Shown here: one piece after another, positions 5,295 through 12,570 of the stretch
How positions within the stretch are numbered: position 1 is the first letter of the stretch
How the letters are laid out: each line of letters opens with the position of its first letter
NCBI GenBank assembly: GCA_024405255.1
Contig: JAKSOY010000122.1
Coordinates: 1-12,707 of the forward strand
Length of the DNA stretch: 12,707 nucleotides
Reading direction: 5' to 3'
From: Kiritimatiellia bacterium
GTDB taxonomy: Bacteria > Verrucomicrobiota > Kiritimatiellia > RFP12 > UBA1067
Position numbers and translations under genes: made by a program
Notes under the pieces: model-generated
What the model saw: the letters and a program-made list of their open reading frames with translations, nothing else
Told to the model about the DNA's origin: nothing
Databases searched by the model: none

Positions 5295-6722
5295 ATGGCA
5301 GATGAAGTTTCGAGACGGGCGTTTTTACAGGGCGGTCTGTTGGCGGGCACCGCGTTTGCGATCCCGACGATCGTGCCGGCTTCGGTGCTGGGTGCGACGG
5401 CGCCGAGCAACAAGATCAACATCGGCGTGATCGGCTGCGGACGCATCGCCCACGCCTACAACGTGCCGGCCTGTCTGGAGAAGGGCGGGAACAAGCTGTG
5501 CAGCTTCATCGCCACGTGCGACGTCGACTTGGTTCGCGCCCGCCACATGCGTCGCTTCCTGATGGACAAGCGGCGCCAGGGCCGTGACCTTGTGGGCGAT
5601 GCGCGTTGTGTGCAGGACTACCATCAGGTGCTCGCCAACAAGGACATCGATGCCGTTCTTATCGCCACGCCGGACCACTGGCATGCGCCGCTGGCGATCG
5701 AGGCGATGATCGCGGGCAAGGACGTCTTCCTGCAGAAGCCCATGGCGATGAGCATTGGCGAAGGACGCGCCATCATTCGCGCCGCGCGCAAGTTCAAGCG
5801 CGTCATCCGCACGGGCACCCAGCAGCGGACCGAGGAGAATTTCCTCCGTGCTGTCGAATGCGTGTTCGACGGCCGTATCGGCAAGGTGCTGCGCGCCGAG
5901 ATCGGTCTGCCGGAGGATCCGCAGGAGTATAACCTGCCGGCGGAAGAGCCCTTGCCGAAGGAGTTCAATTGGAACATGTGGCTCGGTTCGACGCCGGAGG
6001 CACCCTATTCCCGGCTGCGGAGCCACAAGCGGGGCGTCGGCGCGCGTGCCGAACGCGTGGACTTCGACCGCCCCGGCTGGCTCACGATCCAGCAGTACTG
6101 CATGGGCATGATCACCGGGTGGGGTGCGCATCATCTCGACATCGGCCAATGGGGCCTGGCGGGCTACGGTGCGGCGCCGACGACGATCGTCGGCACGGCC
6201 GAGTATCCGAAGGGCCGCAAGTTGTGGGATGTGCATGGCGATTGCGACATCACGTTCACCTATCCCAATGGCGGCGTGATGAAGGTCGGTAAAACGCGCG
6301 ACTATCCGTGCGGCATCCGCTTCATCGGCGCGTCGGGCGACTGGATCTTCTGCTCGCGCGGCAATGCCCGGACGACGGCATCCGATCCGGGCGGGAAGGG
6401 CAAGCCGATGAAGCTCATCGAGGCGAGCAAGCCCGAACTGATCGCCGGCGCGGTGAAGAATCCGCTGCCGCGGACAAAGTCCCACCACCACGAGTGGCTG
6501 CACGCGATGCGTTCGCGCAAGGAGATGGGGTATCCGGTGGAGGAGGTCCAGTGTTCGTCCAATGTCTGCATCCTCGGCTATACGGCGATGAAGCTCGGGC
6601 GCAAGCTGACCTGGGACGGCAAGGCCGAACGCTTTGTCAATGACGAGGCCGCCAACCGGACGCTCTTCCGCGAAGAACGTGACGGTTTCGGCGTCAAGCG
6701 TCTTCTCAAGGACCTCGCCTGA
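5295..6722 (+). CDS. Tat-exported Gfo/Idh/MocA family protein
   Basis: A 475-aa NAD(P)-binding protein with a ribosome site (AAAGGA) seven bases before the ATG. SRRAFLQ (6-12) and the hydrophobic run to about 33 form a Tat signal, so it is exported folded with its cofactor. The Rossmann motif GVIGCGRIA is at 44-52, ATPDHWH at 124-130, and Q-K-P at 147-149 stands for the usual E-K-P with Lys148 kept. GAHHLDIGQW (277-286) is the family's usual active-site segment, and the C-terminal half fits the two-domain Gfo/Idh/MocA plan common in PVC bacteria. Members oxidise or reduce sugars, and some (GH109 and others) use NAD to cleave glycosides. The GH109 histidine-glycine signature is not seen, so the exact reaction is open. 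It lies 45 bp upstream of the GH110 gene, likely in one operon. Confidence 0.92.
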   Translation: MADEVSRRAFLQGGLLAGTAFAIPTIVPASVLGATAPSNKINIGVIGCGRIAHAYNVPACLEKGGNKLCSFIATCDVDLVRARHMRRFLMDKRRQGRDLVGDARCVQDYHQVLANKDIDAVLIATPDHWHAPLAIEAMIAGKDVFLQKPMAMSIGEGRAIIRAARKFKRVIRTGTQQRTEENFLRAVECVFDGRIGKVLRAEIGLPEDPQEYNLPAEEPLPKEFNWNMWLGSTPEAPYSRLRSHKRGVGARAERVDFDRPGWLTIQQYCMGMITGWGAHHLDIGQWGLAGYGAAPTTIVGTAEYPKGRKLWDVHGDCDITFTYPNGGVMKVGKTRDYPCGIRFIGASGDWIFCSRGNARTTASDPGGKGKPMKLIEASKPELIAGAVKNPLPRTKSHHHEWLHAMRSRKEMGYPVEEVQCSSNVCILGYTAMKLGRKLTWDGKAERFVNDEAANRTLFREERDGFGVKRLLKDLA

Positions 6723-6733
6723 GGCCCTTGAGA
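6704..6733 (+). other. Hairpin across the stop codon of the Gfo gene
   Basis: TCTCAAGG (6704-6711) pairs with CCTTGAGA (6726-6733). After one A-C mismatch, CCTC (6713-6716) pairs with GAGG (6721-6724) around the loop GCCT. The stop TGA (6720-6722) is in the upper stem. No T-run follows, so it is more likely an mRNA processing or stability element within the operon than a terminator. Confidence 0.6.
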
Positions 6734-6767
6734 GAGCGATCCTCGTACGGTTGAATGGTGAGGAACG

Positions 6768-9011
6768 ATGAAGAACGTCGTGAAAATGTCTTTGGCCCTG
6801 CTCGGACTGGGAATGGGGTGCGTCGCGTGGGCCGGTGCCGAGACGGCGCTGGTGCCGTTGGCGTGTCAGGATCTTTTACACCTGAAGGTCGACAAGTCGA
6901 TCCTGGACAAGCCGCTCACGGTCGCCGGGCGCACTTTTGCGTCCGGCTACGGGGCACACGGGACGAGCCTCATTCCATTCGACATTCCGCATGCAGCGGG
7001 CATCATGGATTTCTGCGGCAGCGTGGGCATTGACGACGATGAGGACAAGATCGAGGGCGACGGCGTCGAGTTCGTCGTTTCGGACGGCAGTTCGGTCCTC
7101 TGGAAGAGCGGACGCATGAAGCGCGGCGATGCGGCGCGTTCATTTTCCGTCCTGCTCAAGCCCGGCATCAAGCGCGTCTACCTGCAGACATACGCGGGTG
7201 CCGACAACTGGAGCGACCATTGCGATTGGTGCGACTTGAAGCTCTACCCGAGCACCTTTGAGCCGTCCAATCGCGGCGTGAGCTATGAGTTTGTTCCGAA
7301 TCCGTGCGAAAGTGGCGGGATGGTGCGGTCCTCCATTTCGGGGGTGCGTGAGACGGGGCGTCCCGGCAAGCTGACGTTTCGGAAGGGCGTCTATCATTTC
7401 TACGCGTCGACGGCGCATCGGCTTTCGTTTCATGTGTCCAACAACGATCATCCGGCGGTCCATCCTGTCGCGTTGCCGCTCGTCGGACTCAAGGACGTGA
7501 CGATCGATGGTGGCGGATCGAAATTCATCCTCCACGGTTCGGTGGTTGCGGCGCTCGTGATGGATTCCGAAAACGTGACGATCAAGGGCATCGACTTCGA
7601 GTATGCCGAGTCCGAGAACTTCGATGTGACAGTCACGGGGTTCGAACCCGGCAAGACGCGGGTGAAGATTGACGAAAAGCGCTTCCCCTATGAAATCGAG
7701 AAGGACTCGCGTCGGATCCTTTTCACGGGCGCGGGCGGGCTGAAGATGCCTATCTCGTCCTGCATGGCCTTTGACGGCGTGACGCACGAAATCATCGAAC
7801 GGACCTCCGACATCGGGCTGCCTCGTACGGGGACGCGTCTTGACGACGGCACGCTCGTATTGGACCGTGATGTGTCGAAACTCGGCGCGGGCGTGAGGGT
7901 GGGTGACATCCTTTCGCTGCGCAATTGCGGACGCGACAATCCGGCGATCGTCCTCTACCGTGCCAAGAATACGGTGCTGGAGGATGTCATTGTGCGCAAC
8001 AGCTTCGGCATGGCGCTTGTCGCCCAGCGGAGCGAAAACATCACATTCCGTGGTACGAAGAAGGCGGCGGACCGTACGGCCGGCATGTTCGCGGGCGAGG
8101 GGCGCGTGGGATCCGTGTCGGCGGATGCGACGCATTTCTCCAACTGCCGCGGCGAGATCCGCGTTGAGAACTGCTTCTTCGAAGCGATGATGGACGATGC
8201 GATCAATGTGCACAGCACCTGCCTTTCGGTGCGTGAAAAGAAGGCGTCGAACCGCATCCGCTGCCGCTATATGCATGGACAGTCCATCGGTTTCGAGACG
8301 TTCCTGCCCGGGGAGACGCTGCGGTTCATCAAGGGTCCCACGCTTGAGAACGGCTGGGAGGTGAAGGTGAAAAAGGTGTTCAAGCTGGACGAACGGGAAC
8401 TCGAACTCGTGCTGGGCGCGGATGTGCCGAGCGACTATGGCGTCGGCGACGCCGTGGAGAATGCCGACTATCAACCGTCCGTGACGTTCGTCGGCAACAT
8501 CGTGACGCACAACCGTGCGCGCGGCTGCCTTTTCACCACGCCGAAGCGTGTGGTGGTGAAGGACAATCTCTTCGAGACGATCTCGGGTGCGGCGATCCTC
8601 TTTGCGGGCGATGCGCAGGGATGGTACGAGTCGGGTGCGTGCGAAGACGTGCTTGTCGAGAACAATGTGTTCCGCAACAACCTGACGAGTCGTTTCCAGT
8701 TTACGAATGGCATCCTCTCGGTCTATCCCGAGGTACGCCGTCTCGGCAATCAGAAGAAGGCCTACCATCGAAATCTCGTTTTCCGTCAGAACAGGTTCGA
8801 GACCTTCGATGTTCCGCTGCTCTACGCGAAGTCGGTCAAGGGTCTCGTCTTCGTAGACCATGAACTAGTCTACGATACGAAGAGCCGCTACAAGGGTTGG
8901 GGACAGAAACCGTTCCTGCTGAACCGTGTGACGGGCTTCTCGCAGACGGGCAACAAGGTCACGGGACGCCCCGCGTTCACGGCGGCGGATGTGCAGCAGG
9001 TGACCTGGTGA
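6768..9011 (+). CDS. Secreted NPCBM-GH110 alpha-galactosidase-like protein
   Basis: 747 aa with a signal peptide (MKNVVKMSLALLGLGMG, cleavage near A-W-A or A-G-A, about 22-24). Residues about 30-155 form an NPCBM-type sugar-binding module: KPLTVAGRTFASGYGAHG, a GDGVEF.V strand and a W.DHCDWCDL end. The remainder is a right-handed beta-helix with GH110 hallmarks: FRKGVYHFY, HVSNNDHP, VTIDGGGS.FI.HG, then DDAINVH at 476-482, NRARGCLFTTP, and AILFAGDAQGWYESG with D615. GH110 enzymes are inverting exo-alpha-galactosidases acting on alpha-1,3-linked galactose, as in the blood-group B epitope. The D476-D477 pair is the likely catalytic region. From memory the family usually has H-G after N-x where this has H-S. 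Start chosen for GGTGAGGA just upstream. Substrate linkage cannot be fixed from sequence. Confidence 0.88.
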   Translation: MKNVVKMSLALLGLGMGCVAWAGAETALVPLACQDLLHLKVDKSILDKPLTVAGRTFASGYGAHGTSLIPFDIPHAAGIMDFCGSVGIDDDEDKIEGDGVEFVVSDGSSVLWKSGRMKRGDAARSFSVLLKPGIKRVYLQTYAGADNWSDHCDWCDLKLYPSTFEPSNRGVSYEFVPNPCESGGMVRSSISGVRETGRPGKLTFRKGVYHFYASTAHRLSFHVSNNDHPAVHPVALPLVGLKDVTIDGGGSKFILHGSVVAALVMDSENVTIKGIDFEYAESENFDVTVTGFEPGKTRVKIDEKRFPYEIEKDSRRILFTGAGGLKMPISSCMAFDGVTHEIIERTSDIGLPRTGTRLDDGTLVLDRDVSKLGAGVRVGDILSLRNCGRDNPAIVLYRAKNTVLEDVIVRNSFGMALVAQRSENITFRGTKKAADRTAGMFAGEGRVGSVSADATHFSNCRGEIRVENCFFEAMMDDAINVHSTCLSVREKKASNRIRCRYMHGQSIGFETFLPGETLRFIKGPTLENGWEVKVKKVFKLDERELELVLGADVPSDYGVGDAVENADYQPSVTFVGNIVTHNRARGCLFTTPKRVVVKDNLFETISGAAILFAGDAQGWYESGACEDVLVENNVFRNNLTSRFQFTNGILSVYPEVRRLGNQKKAYHRNLVFRQNRFETFDVPLLYAKSVKGLVFVDHELVYDTKSRYKGWGQKPFLLNRVTGFSQTGNKVTGRPAFTAADVQQVTW

Positions 9012-9013
9012 GT

Positions 9014-9053
9014 GTTGAAGAGTCGAGAAGCTGAAGCGTTGAAAGTGAGAAGG
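9014..9053 (+). repeat. Degenerate eight-base purine-rich repeat in the intercistronic gap
   Basis: The 40 bases after the GH110 stop read as five eight-base units: GTTGAAGA, GTCGAGAA, GCTGAAGC, GTTGAAAG, TGAGAAGG. They are almost free of C on this strand, and the last unit supplies the ribosome site of the next gene. It might be a short dispersed repeat or merely a purine-rich spacer. Confidence 0.4.
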
Positions 9054-9061
9054 GGATGAAA

Positions 9062-10963
9062 ATGAAGATTGTCGAATGGGTGAAGAAGCCGGCGGTGTTG
9101 GCCTTTCTTGTGTTTACGGGCGTGTATGCTGTGGCGCTGGCGGCGATTTTCTGGGGAACGTGGTCCTTGGACTTCGCGCCTGTCTCGCCGGACTGTGCGA
9201 CGACATACGCGGTGAACGACGCTTCCGCCTGGCTGGCGAGCGTGTGGGCCGGTAAGGATTTTGTCCCGTCCGATCTGATGCATGTGCTCGGTGGCATGTA
9301 TTTCTGGCAGGAACTCCAGTTCGCGCTGGCGGCCTGGCTCGCGGCGCTGGGGCTCGTCTTCTATCTGCGGGGGCGTGGACTTTCTCTGGTTGCCTCCTAC
9401 GGCGGAGGAGCTGCGTTCGGCCTGATGGGCTATTGCTTCACGCTCTTTTCGGCGGGACACCTCGGCTGGTTCATCTGGATGATGTACGGTCCCTTCGCCT
9501 TCGGCCTCACGGACCGTGCCGTCCGGAAGGGCGGCTGGAGCCGCTGGGCCCTGTTGGGCGCCGTGCTTGCGTGGGGCAGTGCGCGGCAGCCCGACCTTTG
9601 GCTGCTTTTCACGTTGCTGACGTTTGCCTATGGCGTGTGGTGTCTTGTGCGTGAACGCCGGACGCTCGCCTGGGGACGCCTCTTCGCGGGTTTGGGCGTG
9701 TGCGCGCTGGCGATGCTGCTGATCGGTCTGCCGCAGTTCGGCCACGCGATCTTCCACGACCTCGCGGGACGCGAGGCGCAGATTGCCGGTTCGGGCTCGG
9801 ATGCGTCGGCGACAGGCGCGGACGATGCCGCGGCAAAGGCCCAGAAGGCCCAGAAGCGTTGGCTCTTCTGCACGAGCTGGTCGTTGCCGCCGGAAGACAC
9901 GCTTGAATTCGCGTTGCCGGAAATCCATGGCGGATCGAACGATCCGCGCATCTACAAGAAGCCCGGCAATGCGCCGTACCAAGGTCGCCTCGGGCAGCAT
10001 GGCATTGTCCCGGCGGGGGCGGGTGGACGCCACCCTGTGACCGGGGAAGAGCTCAAAGGCGGTGACGAGTACTGGATGCCCTATCGCCAGCATTCGCTTT
10101 ATTTCGGTGTCCTTTCGCTTCTTTTCGCGCTGGCGGGAGTTGCCGGCTGGGTTCTGCGCAAGCGGGTGGCGAACGACCCGTCGGCCGTTTCGTCCGACGG
10201 ACGCGACGTGCCGTTCTGGGTGGGGGCGGCGGTTCTCGTCTATCTCTGTGCGCTCGGCGGATTCACGCCGTTCTACAAGCTTGTCTATGTGCTGCCGTTC
10301 GGCGATACGATGCGGTGTCCGGTGAAGTTCGTGCATCTGCTCGAATTCTGCGTGGCCGCGCTGGCGGGCTACGGGTTCGAGTTCGTGCGTACGCGTCTGG
10401 CGGGGAAAGGAGCGTGGGTGGTACCCGTGCTGGCGGTGGTCGCGGCGGTGAACGTGTTCGACCTTGCGCGTGTCGACGCGAAGTATCTCGCCGTACAGGA
10501 TGTGTCGTTCGTGCGGGCGGCGAATGCGGCGGCCGAGGATGTGGCGAAGCAGGGCGGCGGCAAGGTCTATGTGGCCGTGCCGCAGCAGGAGGGCGGAGCG
10601 ATGATCCGCGATTCGCTGGGCGCGCATCTTGCGGAAACCGCCGAACGCGAGGTGACGGAAGGGACGCGTTTCATTCTCGCGAATGCGACCTCGTTCCAGG
10701 TGGACAAGACGATTGAAACGCGGTTGCGCGGCGGCCAGCTCAAGATTGCGGGGTCCTATTCGCTTTCGGCGCATGAAGGCGTCAAACGGGCGGATCAGCA
10801 GTCGGCCTCGCTGCTGCTGCTCCAGAAGACCGATGTGCCCGCGCCGGGACCGAAGTCCGATCCGCCGTCCGAACGGGGTAAACAGGCGCTGGGGCTCCTG
10901 TCCGTCGGCTCGACCTTCGCCGTACTTTTGGGGGCGTTGTTCGGCCTTCGGCGCAGGGTCTGA
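9062..10963 (+). CDS. Multi-pass membrane protein, YfhO/GT-C-like
   Basis: About 633 aa from the ATG at 9062, preferred over the in-frame ATG at 9056 because AGAAGGGG ends at 9055 and gives normal spacing only to 9062. About ten or eleven hydrophobic segments are visible: one near residues 12-30, several between 75 and 235, four between about 345 and 480, and one at the very C-terminus before RRRV. Two soluble regions follow roughly residues 235-345 and 485-605. The stretch MRCPVKFVHLLEF...LAGYGFE and the early GLMGYCFTLF...GHLGWF pattern resemble YfhO-like or GT-C proteins, which transfer sugars from lipid carriers at the outer face of the membrane. No diagnostic catalytic acid motif is certain. 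It follows the GH110 gene by about 50 bp, probably in the same operon. Confidence 0.72.
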   Translation: MKIVEWVKKPAVLAFLVFTGVYAVALAAIFWGTWSLDFAPVSPDCATTYAVNDASAWLASVWAGKDFVPSDLMHVLGGMYFWQELQFALAAWLAALGLVFYLRGRGLSLVASYGGGAAFGLMGYCFTLFSAGHLGWFIWMMYGPFAFGLTDRAVRKGGWSRWALLGAVLAWGSARQPDLWLLFTLLTFAYGVWCLVRERRTLAWGRLFAGLGVCALAMLLIGLPQFGHAIFHDLAGREAQIAGSGSDASATGADDAAAKAQKAQKRWLFCTSWSLPPEDTLEFALPEIHGGSNDPRIYKKPGNAPYQGRLGQHGIVPAGAGGRHPVTGEELKGGDEYWMPYRQHSLYFGVLSLLFALAGVAGWVLRKRVANDPSAVSSDGRDVPFWVGAAVLVYLCALGGFTPFYKLVYVLPFGDTMRCPVKFVHLLEFCVAALAGYGFEFVRTRLAGKGAWVVPVLAVVAAVNVFDLARVDAKYLAVQDVSFVRAANAAAEDVAKQGGGKVYVAVPQQEGGAMIRDSLGAHLAETAEREVTEGTRFILANATSFQVDKTIETRLRGGQLKIAGSYSLSAHEGVKRADQQSASLLLLQKTDVPAPGPKSDPPSERGKQALGLLSVGSTFAVLLGALFGLRRRV

Positions 10964-11368
10964 TTACGGATAGGAATTCGTCAGGAATTCGCCGGGGGTT
11001 AGTACGGGAACGGGCGAATTTACGAAGTCACGCTTGTTTCGGGTGATGATGTAGGCGCACTTGGCGTGTTTGGCGGACGCGGCGACAACGGCATCCTCAT
11101 AGTCGGTGAATTCAAGGGCGCGAGCATCACTCAGGATTTTCTTGTTGCAGGGGACGACGGTGAAGTTGTTGAGTATGAAGTCCAACGTGTCATTCTGGGC
11201 CTCTGCGCCAAAACAGCGCATCATGTAGAAGGCTGTCGTGACGAGGTGCGCAGCGACAAGGCTGTTTCTTGCCGACAGCGAATTGCAGACATCAGCGGAT
11301 TCGCGAAAAAAGTCTAGACGCTTTTGAGTGATGTCTAGAATGATATTAAGGTCAATCATGACCTTCAT
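10964..11368 (-). CDS. PIN-domain toxin (PIN_3 type, VapC-like)
   Basis: 134 aa. The N-terminus (M-I-D-L-N-I-I-L-D, D6 and D12) is the PIN first acidic strand. FTDYEDA at 87-93 supplies D89, E91 and D92, and IITRNKRDF at 107-115 supplies N111 and D114. VLTPGEFL closes the fold as in PIN_3 proteins. VTTAFYM (43-49) sits where this subgroup has T-N-x-Y-Y, so the missing mid-protein Glu is normal for it. PIN toxins are magnesium-dependent RNases that cut tRNA, rRNA or mRNA. The start overlaps the antitoxin stop by four bases (ATGA) with GGAG eight bases upstream, so synthesis is coupled. The stop directly abuts the stop of the convergent membrane-protein gene. Identity as a toxin is inferred from fold and neighbour. 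Confidence 0.85.
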   Translation of the reverse strand: MKVMIDLNIILDITQKRLDFFRESADVCNSLSARNSLVAAHLVTTAFYMMRCFGAEAQNDTLDFILNNFTVVPCNKKILSDARALEFTDYEDAVVAASAKHAKCAYIITRNKRDFVNSPVPVLTPGEFLTNSYP

Positions 11369-11643
11369 GAGTATTTCTCCGTGAGGTATTTAAACCTGTC
11401 GGCATCAAGTTGCTCGTCAGTGACGTTTTCAGCTCCCTTGACAATACCGATGTACTTGTCGATGTTCCGTACTGGACGACGGCGTTTTCTGGTTGTGTTC
11501 CTGACATTAACAGTTGCCTGTAGCCGATTGAGATATCCGAGCAGCAACTCGGAAAGCGTCATGTTGTGTTCTGCGGCATATTCGTGTCCAAAGGCCAAGG
11601 CTGTTTGCGGCAGGCGCATACTGAAGCGGGCATCGTTTGTCAT
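11365..11643 (-). CDS. Ribbon-helix-helix antitoxin
   Basis: 92 aa from the ATG at 11643. That start is chosen because AGAGGAGA lies seven bases upstream. A longer start at 11673 would overlap the -10 box. The first 40 residues fit a ribbon-helix-helix DNA-binding fold: a strand (ARFSMRLP), helix A (TALAFGHEYAAEH) and helix B (TLSELLLGYLNRL) after N-M. A basic linker (RKRRRPVR) leads to an acidic tail ending KYLTEKYS, the usual toxin-neutralising part. It resembles the DUF6364-like antitoxins paired with PIN_3 toxins. It should bind its own promoter alone and with the toxin. A TGTACA palindrome (11667-11672) touching the -10 box is a candidate operator core. The pair has about 50% GC, lower than the adjacent operon, as expected of a mobile module. 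Confidence 0.85.
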   Translation of the reverse strand: MTNDARFSMRLPQTALAFGHEYAAEHNMTLSELLLGYLNRLQATVNVRNTTRKRRRPVRNIDKYIGIVKGAENVTDEQLDADRFKYLTEKYS

Positions 11644-11671
11644 GTTGCGTTCTCCTCTAAATTGTGTGTAC

Positions 11672-11701
11672 ATTGTAGCAAAATTGTCTGACAGAAGTCA
11701 A
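11672..11701 (-). promoter_or_regulatory. Promoter of the toxin-antitoxin operon
   Basis: On the minus strand, TTGACT (11701-11696) and TACAAT (11677-11672) are 18 bases apart, a good housekeeping-type promoter. Transcription would start near 11665, giving a leader of about 20 bases that includes AGAGGAGA. The palindrome TGTACA (11667-11672) overlaps the -10 edge and could bind the antitoxin. Confidence 0.72.
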
Positions 11702-11733
11702 TTCGTTTTCCTCTTCTGCTGAAAGATGTGTTT

Positions 11734-11742
11734 TGGTATAAT
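11734..11742 (+). promoter_or_regulatory. Extended -10 promoter reading right
   Basis: TGGTATAAT carries the TGn extension and a perfect TATAAT (11737-11742). The -35 region is weak. Transcription would begin near 11749 and read into the secreted-protein gene at 11826. It is divergent from the toxin-antitoxin promoter, with 35 bases between that -35 and this -10. The sequence TATAATGA...TTGT is shared with the promoter at 5236. Confidence 0.68.
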
Positions 11743-11761
11743 GATTGTTGTGACCTTGAGA

Positions 11762-11777
11762 AACCGCTGATGCGGTT
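11762..11777 (+). other. Leader hairpin downstream of the second promoter
   Basis: AACCGC (11762-11767) and GCGGTT (11772-11777) form a perfect six-pair stem with the loop TGAT. It lies about 13 bases after the expected transcription start and about 50 bases before the gene. Role as a 5' stabiliser or regulator is inferred from position. Confidence 0.4.
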
Positions 11778-11825
11778 GAGCGGGATCGATTGGGGAAACC
11801 CGAAAACTCGAATAAGAAAGCTGGC

Positions 11826-12520
11826 ATGAAAATGAAAACAATTGGAATCGGCGTTTTGGCTTCGTGCGCGGCGCTCTCTTTAATGGGCGCCGAGGTGACG
11901 ATGGATATCAACGACGATGCAACGGCACTCGTGGTGAATGTGCCGGCGGGGCTCTTGACCGGCTGTAAGCTGGAACTCGCCTACGACAACACCATCGGCG
12001 CGGCGAACAAGTTCGTGCCGATCGACCGCACCCCCAGCCGGGCGTCCTGGCCGAACGCCTGCACGCTGAGCGAAGCCGTTCCGGCCGAGGGCGGCACGTT
12101 CTCCGTGGCGCTCGCGGATATCGGCATGCCGCCCGACGCCTATTTCCGCCTCTTCATGACCGACGGCTATGAACTGCTTGACTACGCCTGGTGCAATGCC
12201 GCCAATGCCTGGGTCGATACGGGCGTCAAAGACACCGACGTGTATGGTTTGGAACTGGGACTGTGCCCGACCGATACCACGGGGACTTACGCCTTTTGTT
12301 TCGGTTCGCTTACCGGTAACGGAGCGGGGGTGCGCTGACGGCCGGCAATGTCGTCGCGACGGGCGCCCAGGCGGCGCTCGCGGTCGGGCGGCTTTGGACC
12401 TTCTCGCCAATTGCGAGGCGGGCCGCCAACATGACGATCGATACGACGGCCGGCGCCACCGATGTCAAGAACTGCCAGATGTGCTGCAAGACGCACAACC
12501 GGGTGAAGGGGAACCGGTGA
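11826..12520 (+). pseudogene. Secreted-protein gene broken by a one-base slip in a G-run
   Basis: The ATG at 11826 follows AAGAAAG by five bases and opens a signal peptide (MKMKTIGIGVLASCAALSLMGA, cleavage before EVTMD). The frame runs 171 codons, through a segment reading NAWVDTGVKDTD and later YAFCFGSLTGNG, and stops at 12336-12338. From 12332 a different frame continues to TGA 12518-12520 with G or C in about 90% of third positions, the mark of coding in this genome. Adding one G to the run at 12326-12330 joins them as GNGAGGALTAGN. The restored product would be about 230 aa. The VDTG...FGSL pattern resembles the start of a LamG-like domain, but this is weak. The shorter 171-aa product may still be made. 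A sequencing error is the other explanation. Confidence 0.6.
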
Positions 12521-12570
12521 CCGCCGTATATCGGTAAGTGATGATTTTGGTTCACACGAAGGAGTAAAAA

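Noticed and set aside
5295..6722. Assigning the Gfo/Idh/MocA protein to GH109
   Set aside because: The fold and Tat signal fit, but I cannot find the GH109 histidine-glycine signature. The GAHHLDIGQW segment is typical of the broader family.
5325..10774. Long minus-strand open frames (392, 573 and 628 codons) opposite the Gfo, GH110 and membrane-protein genes
   Set aside because: They are antisense shadows of high-GC3 genes. They are rich in Arg and His, show no signal or domain pattern and have no ribosome sites, while the plus-strand proteins are clearly recognisable.
10971..10990. Direct repeat GGAATTCG at two positions 11 bases apart
   Set aside because: It lies inside the toxin gene and is explained by similar codons at its C-terminus. 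Too short to call a repeat or attachment site.
12169..12537. 122-codon plus-strand frame overlapping the frameshifted gene
   Set aside because: Its composition is that of a shifted reading. G/C third positions support frame 0 before 12330 and frame 2 after it.
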